Shown here piece by piece: positions 31,011 through 43,857 of a stretch of 64,000 nt of DNA (the first letter of the stretch is position 1; each line of letters opens with the position of its first letter). Source of the DNA: Trissonchulus latispiculum (Eukaryota; Nematoda; Enoplea; Enoplida; Ironidae); contig JASAND010013292.1 in assembly GCA_030248195.1 (NCBI GenBank), positions 1 through 64,000 of the forward strand. The letters are read 5' to 3'. The position numbers and the translations under genes were made by a program. The notes under the pieces were generated by a model. The model worked only from the letters and a program-made list of their open reading frames with translations, had not been told where the DNA came from and did no database searches.

Positions 31011-31783
31011 AAACGGCCATAAATTGGGTATTTGTAGGGTAAGTTTTGCAAGTTTTCACAAATGTCCAAAGTTTTGGCTTAAAGTGTTTATTATTACGAG
31101 AAATACACGTTTTAGCTGTATTATTGAGTTTCTGTCTGACTCATTATTAGCCTTATTTTGGACTTGGAAACATGTTGACAATCAAGTTTTCTAGTTTAAA
31201 AACCATGTCTAATGTTAAAATCACTTCATAGTTGAATGTTCATTGGCATTAGGCATTAGTGCATTGGCAAAGTTTTTGGAGGAGGGTTGGGGGGTGTCCA
31301 GAGGGGCCTCCCAAAAAAAGTTGGGAGCCCCCCCACCCACCCCAATTCTCCGTTACATTTATATATGCATACCAGCAGAAAGCGTGACTCTTTCTTATCT
31401 AAGTGTGCAAAGATCAAGTCATTTGAGTCACTCCTGCTCATTTTTTGACATTTCAAAAATGACATATACAATACTTTTTGGTCCAACCATGCCAAAAATT
31501 TATAAATGTTTGGACCGATGTAACGAAAATGCCATTTCGCTGCTGGAGGACCCAGTACAGGTCCAATTGTGGATTTTAACAGCGAACTGCACGTAAAATT
31601 CCATTCTCTATGTGATAGACTAATAGACTAATAAGCAAAAATCTGAAAATCTGGGGGGGATCGCCAAAATTTGTCATTTTGGTGCCCCCCTAACACACCT
31701 ATGGGGTCGTGAGAGGTCTTAAAAGAGGGGACCCAAAACTTCTGGGGAATGGCCCCCAACCCAAATCCCAGTTACACCTACGT

Positions 31784-32786
31784 ATATATATATGTGGTAG
31801 CAAAACTGCACATGTTGGCAAATGTGCACATTTGCCAGTCATTTTGGACAAACTGCACTTTCTCCAGCTGAAGGCTGGACAAACTGTTCTAGAAAGCACG
31901 CATGTCAAGTTTTGCCAATTTTTACTGGCAAAACTGCACTTGTGAGCGTCTCAGTCAGTTTTTCCAACTTACCGTTGGCAAAACTCGGGAACCTCTGAAA
32001 CAACACTGATTCATGAAACCTTCCCCTTTAAAGTTGCACAAAAATGGGGGTCATGGCTTGGTATCATCTTCAAACGTTTGATAAATTTGACCACTGTTAT
32101 TCCTTTCAAATTTTGCCCTTTCTCCATTTATTTTCACCTTTATATTCAATTTTGTTCGTTACTTAGTAAAAGCAATGTCAAATTTAAGTTATTTATTTGA
32201 TCCAACTTCGAATTTTCTTTTTCTTCATTTTATTTTGAAATTTCTCTTTCAATTTTAAAGATATTGTTTGTTAGCGTTGCCCATAAAAATACTTGTTTGC
32301 TAATTTTACTACAACTTTAGGACATTTAAGCCATTAATACGTAATGGATTTTATCTGGAAAAATTGCACTATTGCAGATGCCGCAATAACTTCAAATGTT
32401 TAAAATTGAATATGCAGGTGAAAATAAATGGAGAAAGGGCAAAAGATGAAGAAATAATAATTTGAAACCAATAACAGTGGTCAAATTTATCAAACGTTTG
32501 AAGATGATATCATACCATGACCTGTATTTTTGTGCAACATTAAAGGGGAAGGTTTCATCAACCAGCGTTGTTTCAGAGGTTCCTGAGTTTTGCCAACGTT
32601 AAGTTGGAAAAACTGAGTGAGACGCTCACAAGTGCAGTTTTGCCATTGAAAATTGGCAAAACTTGACATGCTTGGTTACTAGAACAGTTTGCCCAGCCTT
32701 CAGCTGGAGAAAGTGCAGTTTGTCCAAAATGACTGTCAAATGTGCACATTTGCCAACATGTGCAGTTTTGCTACCACATATATATG
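31784..32786. mobile_element. Foldback with GCAAAACTGCAC arms
   Basis: Left arm begins ATATATGTGGTAGCAAAACTG and is mirrored by CAGTTTTGCTACCACATATAT at the right. The arms run about 360 bp each (matching inverted through CATTTATTTTCACC and GGTGAAAATAAATG), with sub-words GCACATTTGCCA, TCCAGCTGAAGGCTGGA and GCAAAACTGCACTTGTGAGCG. The loop is about 230 bp. Non-coding. Confidence 0.85.
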
Positions 32787-34261
32787 TCTTAAAGTCGAAA
32801 ACTTGATTGTCAGCATGTTTCTAACTTCAAAATAAGGTCAATATTGAGTCCGAAACTCGACAGAACGGTTGAAAACGTGTATATATTTCTCGCAATAATG
32901 AACACTTTAAGCCCAAATCGGCCTTCCGTTTACCCCCTTAAAAATTTTCCATCCCCTACCTGAACTTTTTGCGAATTTTTAGCCAAAAATTCGAAAACTT
33001 TCAAAAACTTAGCGAAAAATTGCTAAAATTCGCTTAGTTACCTTAAAAATTGCTAAAAAAGCTGAAAATTGAGAAAATTGAAAATTATCCATTTTAGCGA
33101 AAAAAATTTTTAACCCCTCCCCCTGGAGTTCCCCAAAATCGACTTTTTTCGACCCCTACCCCTTTTTTGCCAGACTCCCTCCCTACCTTTTTCTGGCAAG
33201 AACAGGGGGAGGGATATAAGAAAAATTTTCCAGTAGGTGGGGTCAGCGAAAAATCTGTTTTTCGTTAAAAACTTACGTAATTCTTAATCTTCAGCTATTG
33301 TTAGCGATTTTTAAGATGATTAAGCGAATTTTAGCAAATTTTCTCCGATTTTTTGAAAATATTCGAATTTTTGATTAAAAATTTGCAAAAATTTAGGTAG
33401 GAGGTTGGAAATTTTTAGGGGGGTGTCCGCCGAAGGCGGATTTGGGGAGAGGGGTAGAAGAAATTTTTTGGGACCCCCTCCATTTGGGGGGGAGGGGTTC
33501 CCCTAACACACCTACAGCCCTAAACCTCCCCCCAATTAAACTATTTAGCTGTCGTGTGTCGTGTTAGTAACGTAGTTTTACATGCCACTAGTTAGCTAAT
33601 GAAGCATGTTAGCACCATCATTTTGTCAGAATCCAAGTAGTTTGAAATTTCACTTTTCAATTAAAATTGGTTGACATTTGGGGATTTCATTGTGTGACTC
33701 ATTCAATATATGACGCAAGCTACCTATAGTGAAAATATGAGCGCATGACTCTAAAGTGACACTGTAAACCTGAAGTTAGCAGTTCCAAGCAATATTCGCT
33801 AATAAATATCGAAATACAACTGTCTCAATCGAGATAAAGGTTGACTCATTGATTTCTCAACATACTCTATCTGACTCAATTTGTTTTAACTCCGACTCAT
33901 TCAATGGAACTGCTAACTTCAGGGAGGTAAATTTTTTCTTAGGGGTACTTTTGAAAGGCGCTTTTTGCCATTTTTTAACCAAAAACAGGTATGTTTTTAG
34001 CCAAAACACATTTTTCGGGCGTTTTATAGCAAGAAACTGATTTTAAGCGAAAAATTCCGGCGACACCGGAAAATTTTTTGAAATTTTAGTCGTAAAACAT
34101 ATTTTTTGGCAATTTTCTTACCCTTGTGACCAATTTTCTTACCCCTTGTGGGAGCAATTTCGCGACCCCTTGTGGCGACTTCGCCGAGGGCGGATTCCCC
34201 CCCCCCTTTCCCACCCCTTATCCACCTGTGGTGGGGGGTAATCGAGATAAGACCCGAATAT

Positions 34262-34470
34262 AGTAGTAGAGAGGAGTAAAGTAGAGTAGGGTTCAAATTA
34301 ACTATGAAAGCGTGGAGTTAGTTTTAACTCTGCGAATTTTAACTCTTTAACTCTGCAGGGTTATAATCGTCAGGGTGTTAAAAAGAGCTAAAAATGCAAG
34401 GGTTAAAATTAACCCCATGCATTCGTGCAGAGTTAATTTTAGCTGTACTCTACTCTACCCTACACACATC
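34262..34470. mobile_element. Short foldback MITE with TTAACTCT words
   Basis: AGTAGAGTAGGGTTCAAATTAAC at the left (34278 onward) is mirrored by GTTAATTTTAGCTGTACTCTACTCTACC at the right. GTTAAAATTAAC-type words repeat between. Confidence 0.6.
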
Positions 34471-35228
34471 TTTCTTTAAAACCTCTTCCAAATTGAAACC
34501 TAAGTTTGAATGATTAGTATCCATGCACTACTTGGAGTTGGAAAACGATTTATATGTCAAAATGTATAGCTTATGATTTTGTCTTTAATGAATGTGAGAA
34601 ATGAATTTTGCCTTTCTAGGATTTAATAATGAGTTATCAAAAGTGTCGTTTTTGCTGTCTAAAGTAAATCTTAGGAAACAGAGTAAAAACTAAAGTAAAT
34701 AGAAATAGAGCATTATCACGAAACGTTTTTCATTGCAGATAAATCAACTAAAATTAATTTTTATACCGCCGGAGACGGTATATTTGTAATGGTTTGACCC
34801 ATCTAAAATTCGATGTTTTATAAGTAAATTGCTTGACGCGGAGTATTTCCGTCTTATCTTCAACACGTGTCCTAGTACTGATGTTTCTTGCCCAAAACTT
34901 TCTTCATGATTTTGCAATTTCAGTAGCATTGTTTCAGTCGGTTTACTTCAATCTCTTCACTTCGTACATTACTGTCTGGCCTTTCTCATGTTGCCAAAAA
35001 TCGGGCGTTATTGCTTAATTGGCCGATTTTTAAGAGTTCAATAAATAGCTAAAGACTACAACTACAATTTTCATGTGACTAAAGATTGATTTTTCATTTG
35101 CATTATACTTGTTTCATTAAGTGTTGACTTTGATTTCGAATTTAGAAGTTGTTTAAAGTTAACATAGATATATAAATCATAATGTTGACAGCTAGCGGTT
35201 TGGCCGGGTCATTTGTAAAGGTCAGAAT

Positions 35229-35291
35229 GGTGTTGGGTGTAGTGGTTAGAGTATCGGCTTAGCGCTGATAAGGACACAGATCGAATCCATC
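35229..35291 (+). repeat. tRNA-derived SINE head
   Basis: GTAGTGGTTAGAGTATCGG resembles the internal A box and D-arm of a tRNA; ATCGG-CTTAGCG-CTGAT can form an anticodon arm (anticodon TAG by position); GATCGAATCC resembles a B box. The T-stem does not pair well and there is no acceptor stem, so this is a tRNA-derived SINE or pseudogene, not a functional tRNA. Confidence 0.55.
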
Positions 35292-37685
35292 TTAAGATTT
35301 AATTTTGCTTTCAGAATTTGGCAATAAAATAGAATTAAAACTTCTGCAATATTACAAGTTCGGACGGTCCAAAGGTCATTACCTTATCTCAGAAACCGGA
35401 AATGTTGGGCATTGAAACTCAGATGCTAAAGTCACAGTAGAACAACATGTAAACATGAAAAACGGAAATTGAGTACACGAATGTCATTCCGCTATATCAT
35501 TTCCCTTTGCTTGGGTAACTTGTTTTACTTCATTTCTCACGCATTTGTCCGTTATTTCCCGTTAGGGCACCCCTGTTAATTTTATCTCATTTACTGTTCT
35601 GCGTTACGGTACTATTACGTTAGGGCTCCCTAGCGTTGGGGCACTAGTATGCACTCTTGTTAGTTATGTAAAGAACGCAATGTAGCGAATTTAAATGTGC
35701 GGTGCGTAAAGTTCGTAAAGTGCGCACTCATTTTTCCTCACAACGAAATTAAGTATCAAATTTTTATTATATTTGAATTATAAAATTTGAATGATTAAAT
35801 ATCAAATTAGCAAAGTTATGAAGGAAAGTGTCAGATAGAAAAGATCCACAACATAGTCACGTAGCCAGTCACTGAGTAGTGAGTAGTGGATACAAACGCA
35901 TGAAAAAAATTTGAGAACCTCCTTTTTTCTGACGGGGGTTCTGGGGGTTCTAACTTTTATCTTGACATGGGCCGCAAAGTTAAGTTAGTTAGGATTCATT
36001 ATTTCATTCAGTTAAAAAATTAAACTTACCAAAACTTAAAGTTAAAGCCATTGCGAGAATAAAAGACTTTAATTTTCGGAGCTCTTTAACTATTACCTAT
36101 CAACTCGCTTGGGAGGGAAATAGTTAAATTGGGGTCATGGTACTAAAGTGTATTTAAAGAATGAAATAAACGTTACAAAAGTTACCTGAGCCTTATCCGC
36201 AAGAAAAAATGAAACTATTTTCTAGTTTCTAATGTTCCAATTAAAAATTTGTAGTTTGAAATAATTAAATTCGTTTGAGCTAATTCTTAAATTTGAACAT
36301 GAAACCGCAAATAGCATCTATGAACATAAATGATTCATGTTATATTATAAAAAATAATAACGTTTTGAATATTTAAGATTTTTTAAAATTCGAAATTATT
36401 GAAAAGTTTTTGGTTAAAACTTTATTAGAAATATCTCCTGTCTGTTCCATTTATCTATATTACACTTGCGGTTTTTTTAATGCGAGAATATCTAGACTTT
36501 CCAATTTGGGGGGAAATAGTTAAACTGGGTTATGGGGGGAAATAGTTAAACTGGGTTATGGGGGGAATTGTTAAGAGTTAACAATACTTCTGCTTAAAGA
36601 TAAGATTTGAAAACACTACACATAACCTTTAAACGCTGTTTTTGCTAAAATATCTATCTTTCGCATTGTTTTTATAATTGCTGTTGACAATCTTGTTTTC
36701 TAAATTTCTCATTCCAAATTCGCATTATTTTTATAGAATCAGGAAAATCTTATGATTCTCATTTCATTACTTTCATAATTTGAAGCCCGTAAAACTTGCT
36801 AAATCAAAACCGTGTAAGTGTTGTATACTTATGCACAATGGAGTCGTGTTTTACAATTCAAGGGTGCCCTAACGCAAAGATTGTGTGTCGTTTCTCCCAC
36901 AAAGGGGGTACCGCTGACATCTCTAATCTATCGTAATTGACACTTAGGTAGGGTCAAACAGAGGAAATTAAAGGTCACTGTGAATGACATACTCGAATAT
37001 GATCAACTTAACAGTTTAAGGTTTAAATTATAATCAAATTTAATCTCAGTTTCAAATCTAATTGGTAACTTTTGTGCAGTTAGTTGTATGTTTTTCTCAA
37101 ATTATGGCGGATGTGTTATCCAAACTTAAAAAGTAAACCAATCCCCCCCAAATACTCAAGGAAAATACTCAAAAATATCTCCCCAACGCTTTCACTCTAC
37201 CTTTATCTTTACTGCATAGATGTGTTTCCACGCATGTCTGATTGATTAGTAAAATTTTAAAGTTTAAATTTTTAAATTTTCTAAGGGGGGCCATGGTAAA
37301 CCAACACATTTTGTTTTGGATCTTGTTGAAACATCTTATGGGGTTTTCTAATGGTAATCAATTCGTAGTTATTTGTTATTCGTTCTTTCGTCCGTTATTT
37401 GTCAGTAACTTTTTTGTAAATGGATTTGTTTTTAAACAAGCAAGATTTTATGCAAAAGGTTAAGTTTTTGCTGGATGGACATTTTCCGTAACTGTAAACC
37501 TGCTGCGCAGCTAAATTATTTATAACGGAGAACTTACTTGCTTACTACAAAAAATAAAACGTGCAAAACATTGTCTGAATACGAATAGATAATAATTGTT
37601 CATATTATTATTAAGTAATTGTTAAACGATATATATTTGACGAATTTTGTTTCATATTGCGATGCTGTATGCCCATTCAAAAACG

Positions 37686-37797
37686 TGTCACTACAGATCG
37701 GGAACGAATTCAAGCTTAAGCTTGGTGCGATTGTGTGTGGGTTCGATCCCCCCACCTCAAGCCCGAATTTTTCGGGTCTGTGGTGCTGTAGTGACAA
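37686..37797. repeat. Possible SINE-like unit with B-box motif
   Basis: GGGTTCGATCCCCCCAC at about 37739 contains a good RNA polymerase III B box, but no A box precedes it at a normal distance. The unit is bounded by inverted GTCACTACAG/CTGTAGTGAC. A weak call. Confidence 0.3.
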
Positions 37798-39166
37798 CTT
37801 TCTTTCTTTCGTCCATTATCTTGTATCTCTCTTCATATTGCGAATTAAGTGTCAATACAGATATCATTAGGTATTCTTTTCTGCAACTCTCTTGTCTAAA
37901 ATATTTGCTGAGCTGATAACTGATTCGAAGTTCAACTATGAGTCATCAATCCAAATAACTAATAAATTGTCCGGTTTTGAAATTGCCATTATGACACGAG
38001 CATATATGCCTAAATACTGCATGAATCAGAAACTTTGATTCTTCGAAAAGAAAGCAAGATTTCACACACAAAGCATACTGGCCCTATCTTAAAGCACTGC
38101 TCACATGAGTTTATGTAAAAATGCATCATTATCAAGTAAACTGCGTGTGAGGGCCCGGGCCGAGCAAACATAAGAGACCTGCTGCGCTGAGGCGCAGCAG
38201 GAAAAACAATATTAAATATCCCAAATTCTCATAAATTCGGTAATAAACCACAAAAATTCTCATAAACTCATGGGATTCATCATTAATTTATTTATAAAAC
38301 CTAATAAATAATAACTTTATATATAACTTTACAAAAAATTGTGCAATTTGATATGGATTTGTAAAAACGAAGTTTTAGTAACCGTTTTCCGTAAACGTCA
38401 TAAAACCTTAACGCATGAAGAGGTGTATGGTAGAAGTGTTGGAAAAAGAGAATTAATTAGGCAGAGAAATCATGCTGAGTTAAGTGGCAGGTGATTAATA
38501 GCTCTCCCCAATTCCAGCAGTAAAATGTGGGAGAAACGACACACAGCCAACGCGAACTCTCTTCAATTTACAATGTTTTCATTAAATAGAATTGGACTAT
38601 CATGACAGTGCCCTACCGCTAGACAATCCATTTGTCAAGCGATTGTGCAATAGTTATAAAAGAGCTGTCGGACCAATTGAAAAAGGTAGACACGAAAGTA
38701 TAAGGGGCCAATTAAAGTAAAAACGGACAGGAGTTTATGTTCTCCTAACTTGAAAACCCCTATGTGCAATTTTTCAGCAAACTCTAATAATTTTGTGCCT
38801 CGATCGGAAATTTTAATAATAAAACTTTCCTGAATAAATAAGAAGTGTTGATCCCAGATACTTGTAGCTAGTGATGTGGATAGGATCGGATCGGCAGTCA
38901 AAGTCACCTACCGATCCGATCCGGGAAATGGCCGACGATCCGATCCGATCCGATCCAGCCCCGGATCGGACCGATCCGATCCGATCCGACCATAATGTTA
39001 ATTTTCAATTGTAAACACTTAAATTGCTATATTTTCCGATTTCCCCTTATTTTGCAAAAGTCTTCATCAAACTTCGCACCTGAATCCTATTGAATAATTG
39101 TGAAAGTCCGTATCAGAAACTGCTTGAAAAATAGCTATTTGTTTTGTTTTGGGTGTTTAAGATCTA

Positions 39167-39397
39167 GTGATAACTACACAAAAGATAGTGAGAAATGAGA
39201 ACTATGCAAAGATAGATAAGCAATACAATCATTTCACAAAAAGCACTCGATTTCCAAATTCACGACAACAAGATTTTTCCGGATTTAAGTGTGTTCCATC
39301 ACCAACAGTTATGGAGCTAAGTTATGGTTTTGACTCGAAAATCCTTGACGATGACGAGCTGAGCAACCTTTGTAATACAACCAGATCCCAGAAATGA
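39167..39397 (+). CDS. ORF inside the GATCC hAT element
   Basis: 76 codons, hydrophilic, ending in FDSKILDDDELSNLCNTTRSQ. Protein-like composition with an acidic patch, but no domain is recognised and no splice acceptor is clear. It could be a fragment of the autonomous element's protein or a captured host exon. Confidence 0.2.
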   Translation: MITTQKIVRNENYAKIDKQYNHFTKSTRFPNSRQQDFSGFKCVPSPTVMELSYGFDSKILDDDELSNLCNTTRSQK

Positions 39398-39946
39398 CCC
39401 CTGTTCCCGGGATTCACAGAAACTTCCACCTATGAATAGTGAACTCGAGAAATTGGAACATTTTCAGGTATTGGTTCCAGCTCATAATTAGCTTCTAAAT
39501 AATACCCAATCATTCAAATGCAAGTGCAAAATATGCACCTGGATGGAACATCTCTTATTCGATCACGGATACAAAATTTTGATTGTGGAAAAATTTTTGA
39601 GAAATTAAATATTTTTACTAAATTAAATATATAATTAATACTAAATATTAAATATTTTCCGTGATTCAATCCGGATATGCAGGTTGTTCTAAATCTCCAG
39701 TTCAGGACGATTCTAAAAAATATATATTCTTGGGGTTTCCTCTGATGGCATAAGTTCGCTATAAACGACCGAAGTTTGCACACACAATTTCTTTTCGTAC
39801 AATAACATATATAAAAGTGCGTCCGGCGGATTTTACAGGCTTTCCACTTCTCAGCAAACGCACTTTGGCGAAGCATTTTCCTTCCAATTTCAGACAACGT
39901 TTCTATTAGTTGAGAATTTTTAATGAGAATTTTAATTAAAGAATAA

Positions 39947-40267
39947 GGCCCGGTACATATATACCTATTTTCCGTTTGTACGTTTGTCTATTTTGCTGAA
40001 CTCACAGATCAGTTCATACCTAGCTTTCCGTTTCCCTATTTGTCCGTTTCCGTTTGTCAGTTTATCTGGTTTGCTTTTCTAAACTGATTCATACTTGTTG
40101 CTTACGGACAACCGGAAAAGCAGAGCAGTGTTGAAGTCTGAACGGACATCCCTGACGGACAAACGGACAAACGGAAAAAACGGAAAGGTATGAAGCAGTA
40201 TGTGAGCGGACAAACGGACAAACGGACAACCAGAAACGGACAAACGGGCAGAGGTATAAACCGGGCT
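39947..40267. mobile_element. Harbinger-like MITE with CGGACAAA words
   Basis: Left end GGCCCGGTACATATATACCT and right end AGGTATAAACCGGGCT are inverted and flanked by TAA on both sides (39944-39946, 40268-40270). TTTGTCCGTTTGTCC/GGACAAACGGACAAACGG words fill the subterminal regions in opposite orientation. A 3-bp TWA target is typical of PIF/Harbinger. Family B then inserted into the TTAA at its right border. Confidence 0.7.
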
Positions 40268-40270
40268 TAA

Positions 40271-41273
40271 GGTGCTGGTTCGGGTATTTGCAGCAAATTT
40301 TGAAAGACTGTAATTTGCTCAATTTTTGGAGTTCAACAATAATTTTTATATCATTTTAAAGCTTAGAATGTGCTTGTTACAACTAGGTACAGCATAGCTG
40401 TCTCATTTCAACTCTTCGGCTTGAACAACATGATATTTGAACAACGACTTGCAATAACATGAAAACAATTTTTGAACATGGATATCTCGAAGTGTGGGAA
40501 AGCTAACGAAAAGCGACCAGTTCAGGCTTCAAAAGAAACGTCTTCCCGAGGGCTGTTTTTTCTGAAATTGTTTAACGAGTAAAGAAGCTCAAGATTTTGA
40601 GAAAAACGTAAATTTTGTCCGATTTTCGTCAAAATTTTCAAGTTTGAACGCTTATTTCTCTCGAACTGAATGTCAAAATGCAAAACCATGAAAAATAGCC
40701 CTCGGCAATTGTCTCAAAACTACGTGTGTAAAGTCGTTTTTTAATTGATTGCATGAGTTGAGAGAAATCCGTGTTCAAAACAATCTAGTTGCCATTTTCA
40801 AAATTTCACATTTTCGCTGCTGTGGGCCGGCAGAGATACCGCAGAGAGCTCTCCTTTGGGCGTAAGATGTCCTTTAGGACCACAAATATGGACAATACTT
40901 GACCGACGGACCAGCGCTGTTGAAGCTGTCGAAATCTTGCAATATTTGATTTTTCGAAAAATGGCCGATTTTGGACCTCGAAAATCAATTTTCGCTGTTA
41001 TCTCTTAAACCTTAAGGAATCGAAGAAAACTCTCAAGAGCAAAGTTGTAGGTCTTGGCGAGAGGATTCGAATGACTATAAGTTCATCCATGTAGGGTGGT
41101 CACAGTGCAAGTTATGGCGGAATAAAGCTAATTTCTCCAAAACTCAAATTTTCAAGCCGCGACTTTTCTAACATGTTTTATTCGGTAAATAATGTAATTG
41201 TAGCAAATTTGAATAAATTTCAACGACAATTGCGCTTTTAAAGCCCAAAAATACACGAACCCGAACCAGCACC
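40271..41273. mobile_element. TTAA-flanked element, family B, copy 2
   Basis: Ends GGTGCTGGTTCGGGTA and CGAACCCGAACCAGCACC, with TTAA at 40267-40270 and 41274-41277. It is the near-identical reverse complement of 4709-5710 over 1.0 kb. Non-coding. Confidence 0.85.
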
Positions 41274-41685
41274 TTAAGTCACTCTCAGCGGTCAGCGGTA
41301 CTGAATTTAAAAAGTGAAACAGACTATCCAAAAATTACTTAGCAAGAAATATGAGAGAGCAATCCCATTTGACTTTTTTATATATGCGTATAAAAATATT
41401 TATACAGAGAGAGAGAACATAAACCAAAAACATTAACAACCGAAAACTCAACATTTGAACAAAATTCCAAATAAATTTTAAAAATTTCTTCGAAAAAAAT
41501 TTGCAATTTTGTAAAAAGTGATACAAATGTTCAAAATTTGCCTCATTTGCCGGATCGGCGATCCGGAAAAATCAAGCCGATCCGATCCGGCCGATCCGAT
41601 CCGAAAATTCGTCGATCCGATCCGATCCGATCCGACCCCGGATCGGTCGATCCGATCCGATCCGTCGATCCGATCCACATCACTA

Positions 41686-43857
41686 TGTAGCGTGTTTATT
41701 CCGGGCAACCATTCGCCATGTGTAACAACTCAGCACAATTGGAAGTACACAACATTTTTCGGTTCTCTTGTAATGTTTCTTTCGTTCCTTTCGTTAAAAT
41801 TTGAAAAATATTTTTTGGAATGCTAATATTTGGGTATAGATAGACCAGAAATATGTTCGAAAGCATCCATACAAACGTTTAAACTGAACTGATTTTCTTT
41901 CAATTTAATTTCCAGATTTTCTGTCTTTAAACTTCTGACTTTAGGACAACCCCGTTAGATTACAAGAATACTTCACCTGGTTTAAAAAACAGATCAAAAT
42001 GAAGCACAGTAATACAGTATGCGCAGCCAATCAGAATCAGACTGCAAGTCTCTGGCAGAATTACTCCAAAACGCTGTTTCATACAACTAAAGCCTGCAAA
42101 CCTGTACAACCGACAAAAGGTCTCAAGGCGTCTGAGGGTAGAGGACAACCAAGGCAGGCTAAGACTGTCTGTTGAAGACCACCCTCCCCAAACGAGGACC
42201 TCTTTTGCCCACGCACCCCCAAAAGGTCTCTTTTGAGTAACCCCACCAAACGAGTACCACAAACATGTGCTTGGGGGTTTTCTTTCACCCCACCCCCCCC
42301 CCAAGAATCCGGATTTTTCCGTATTTGGGCGGCCCCCGGCTCAACCCCCCCCCAAATTTCCCTTCCTGCACATGTCTGGTACCAGTCTTGGCCCCCCTCC
42401 TTTCCCAGCAAGGGAGGTAAGCTTTGGTAAGCTCTAACGAAACCCTCGGCACTATCCCCCTCCATCAAGCGAGTTTGTTTTGGCTACCCGCGAACATTCG
42501 CTAACATATTAAATGAAGAGGGGTTCGCTGCCAAACACTTCCAGTCAAAACTTTAGCTTCATGTTCCAGAATCTAGACAGTAAGCTTACCCAACTTCGAA
42601 AACAAGTGTTTTGTTTTATTATGGTCATTACAACTTACGAGTACAACAACTACGAACAAACGAATAAATAACAAACATGACAATAGGTCAAGTACATTAA
42701 AATTTCTTTCCACGGATAGCGGAAGTCATTGTTACATTAAAATAATAATACATGCAGACGAAATAACATTAACAAAATATAGCAACATGTTTACTGGAAC
42801 ACAACAGAAAACAGCACAAACCGCAACAGGATAAAAATACAGACAATAATAAAGACTAACATTATTATTAGTACTTCAACGCTGTTTTCGCATCAATCAA
42901 GCTTTCACCTCAGCTAAAGGAAGACAGTAAACGAACTACACAAAAAAACCTCTACCACCGAGAAATCACAGACTACAAGACTAGTACAACAATTCCTGAC
43001 AGAAACAATAATTTCTGACAGACAGAAGAGAAAACTACACAAATGTCATCCTAGAAAGCAGTTGACGACAAATCCTGCGAAAATAAAGCCAAGACAGAAT
43101 TACAATCAAAAACTCAATAGAACCTGGAAAAAGTAGACACATTCACTTATTCTGCGACAGTATAAAGCGTAATGCGATTAGCTCAGAATGGGTACTTACG
43201 CGATAAACAGGTTAATTACTTTGTTTAAGATTATACTCTTTCCAAGTGTTGTCAGATACGGGAAAAGCATTGCTAGCTGACGAAAGGAAAATAAACATAA
43301 ACCACCATAACAGAAATAAATCAAAAAGCTGCAAAAAGATGCTAAATGCAAGTTGGATTAATCAGTAATCTGAAATAAACACTGGAATGATACATTTTAC
43401 ACTGTAAAGAGAAAAAGCCACACGGTTCTGTTACGGTAAACGAATCTTGTCAGTCTCCAATCAACAAAAACAATTAAAATATACATATAACAATAAAATT
43501 GTTAAATACGAAGAAAATTACGATAATAATCCATCTTTCAACTAGTATTCTCAACAACAAAGCATGTTTGGATATAGCTACAAGCTTAAGGCTATACATA
43601 AATTTTAACCTACACGGATGTATACTACACATACATGCATGCAACCACTCTGAAACAAGTCTATCTTGAATCCGAGACTCAACAGTATTTTTGCCACACA
43701 ACTAGCTTCAACAGGGTCCAAGATGCCTAAACTATTATGCGGAGCAGAGCAGAGCAGAGTAGGCATTAAAAGCCTGGACGGTAGATCAGTAGTAGTGAGA
43801 GTGACTGATGGCACAAGTACATCAAATATCACGTCAAATAAGGATCCATCGAGAGCG
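41686..43857. other. Region downstream of GGA, no gene seen
   Basis: Includes a C/G-run block with CCCCACCAAACGAG words (42175-42480), reminiscent of the 19.3-19.9 kb satellite, then AT-rich unique DNA that may contain the GGA 3' UTR. A minus-strand AATAAA (TTTATT on plus) is visible at about 42615, over 1.2 kb from the stop. Confidence 0.4.

Larger units (their letters stand above)
26852..33936. mobile_element. Foldback F with TGAGTCA-bearing arms
   Basis: Arms of about 350 bp (26852-27216 and 33570-33936) are inverted copies with a few percent difference. Each arm contains a 150-bp sub-element bounded by CCTGAAGTTAGCAGTTCC and its reverse complement, with spaced AATGAGTCA/TGACTCATT words. 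The words match the AP-1 consensus but are probably transposon structure. Confidence 0.75.
25253..34264. mobile_element. Nine-kb nested palindrome (outer element)
   Basis: The outer ends are inverted: AGTAGAATATAGGGCTC then TTATCTCGATTACCCC on the left, and GGGGTAATCGAGATAAG then ACCCGAATATAGTA on the right. Inside lie, in order, foldback D (25278-26826, host of TTAA element A1), the left arm of foldback F (26852-27216, interrupted by foldback E, itself host of TTAA element A2), G/C-run duplications (28.6-31.0 kb), foldback 31784-32786, G/C-run DNA, and the right arm of F (33570-33936). No coding sequence is convincing. No terminal protein, polymerase or integrase remains, so class is undetermined. 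Confidence 0.6.
34471..38878. other. AT-rich intergenic DNA, no gene seen
   Basis: Contains a tRNA-like SINE head (35229-35291), a foldback pair CGTTAGGGCACC (about 35563) and GGTGCCCTAACG (about 36864), a tandem GGGGGGAAATAGTTAAACTG at 36500-36560, and a hairpin CTGCTGCGCTGAGGCGCAGCAG at about 38178-38200. Open frames of 60-90 codons have no support. Confidence 0.45.
38879..41685. mobile_element. hAT-like element with GATCC arrays
   Basis: Ends TAGTGATGTGGAT and ATCCACATCACTA are inverted and bordered by TGTAGC on each side (6 bp, where 8 would be expected). Arrays of GATCCGATCC occupy the first and last roughly 120 bp in opposite orientation. It hosts the Harbinger-like element (39947-40267) and TTAA element B2 (40271-41273); without these it would be about 1.5 kb. 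A 76-codon frame (39167-39397) lies inside. Confidence 0.85.

Noticed and set aside
25253..34264. Maverick/Polinton, on size and terminal repeats
   Set aside because: No polymerase, integrase, packaging ATPase or capsid frame is detectable in the 9 kb; the size is explained by nested small elements.
35229..35291. Functional tRNA-Leu(TAG)
   Set aside because: A and B box motifs are present, but the T-stem is unpaired, there is no acceptor stem and position 37 is not a purine; better explained as a SINE head.
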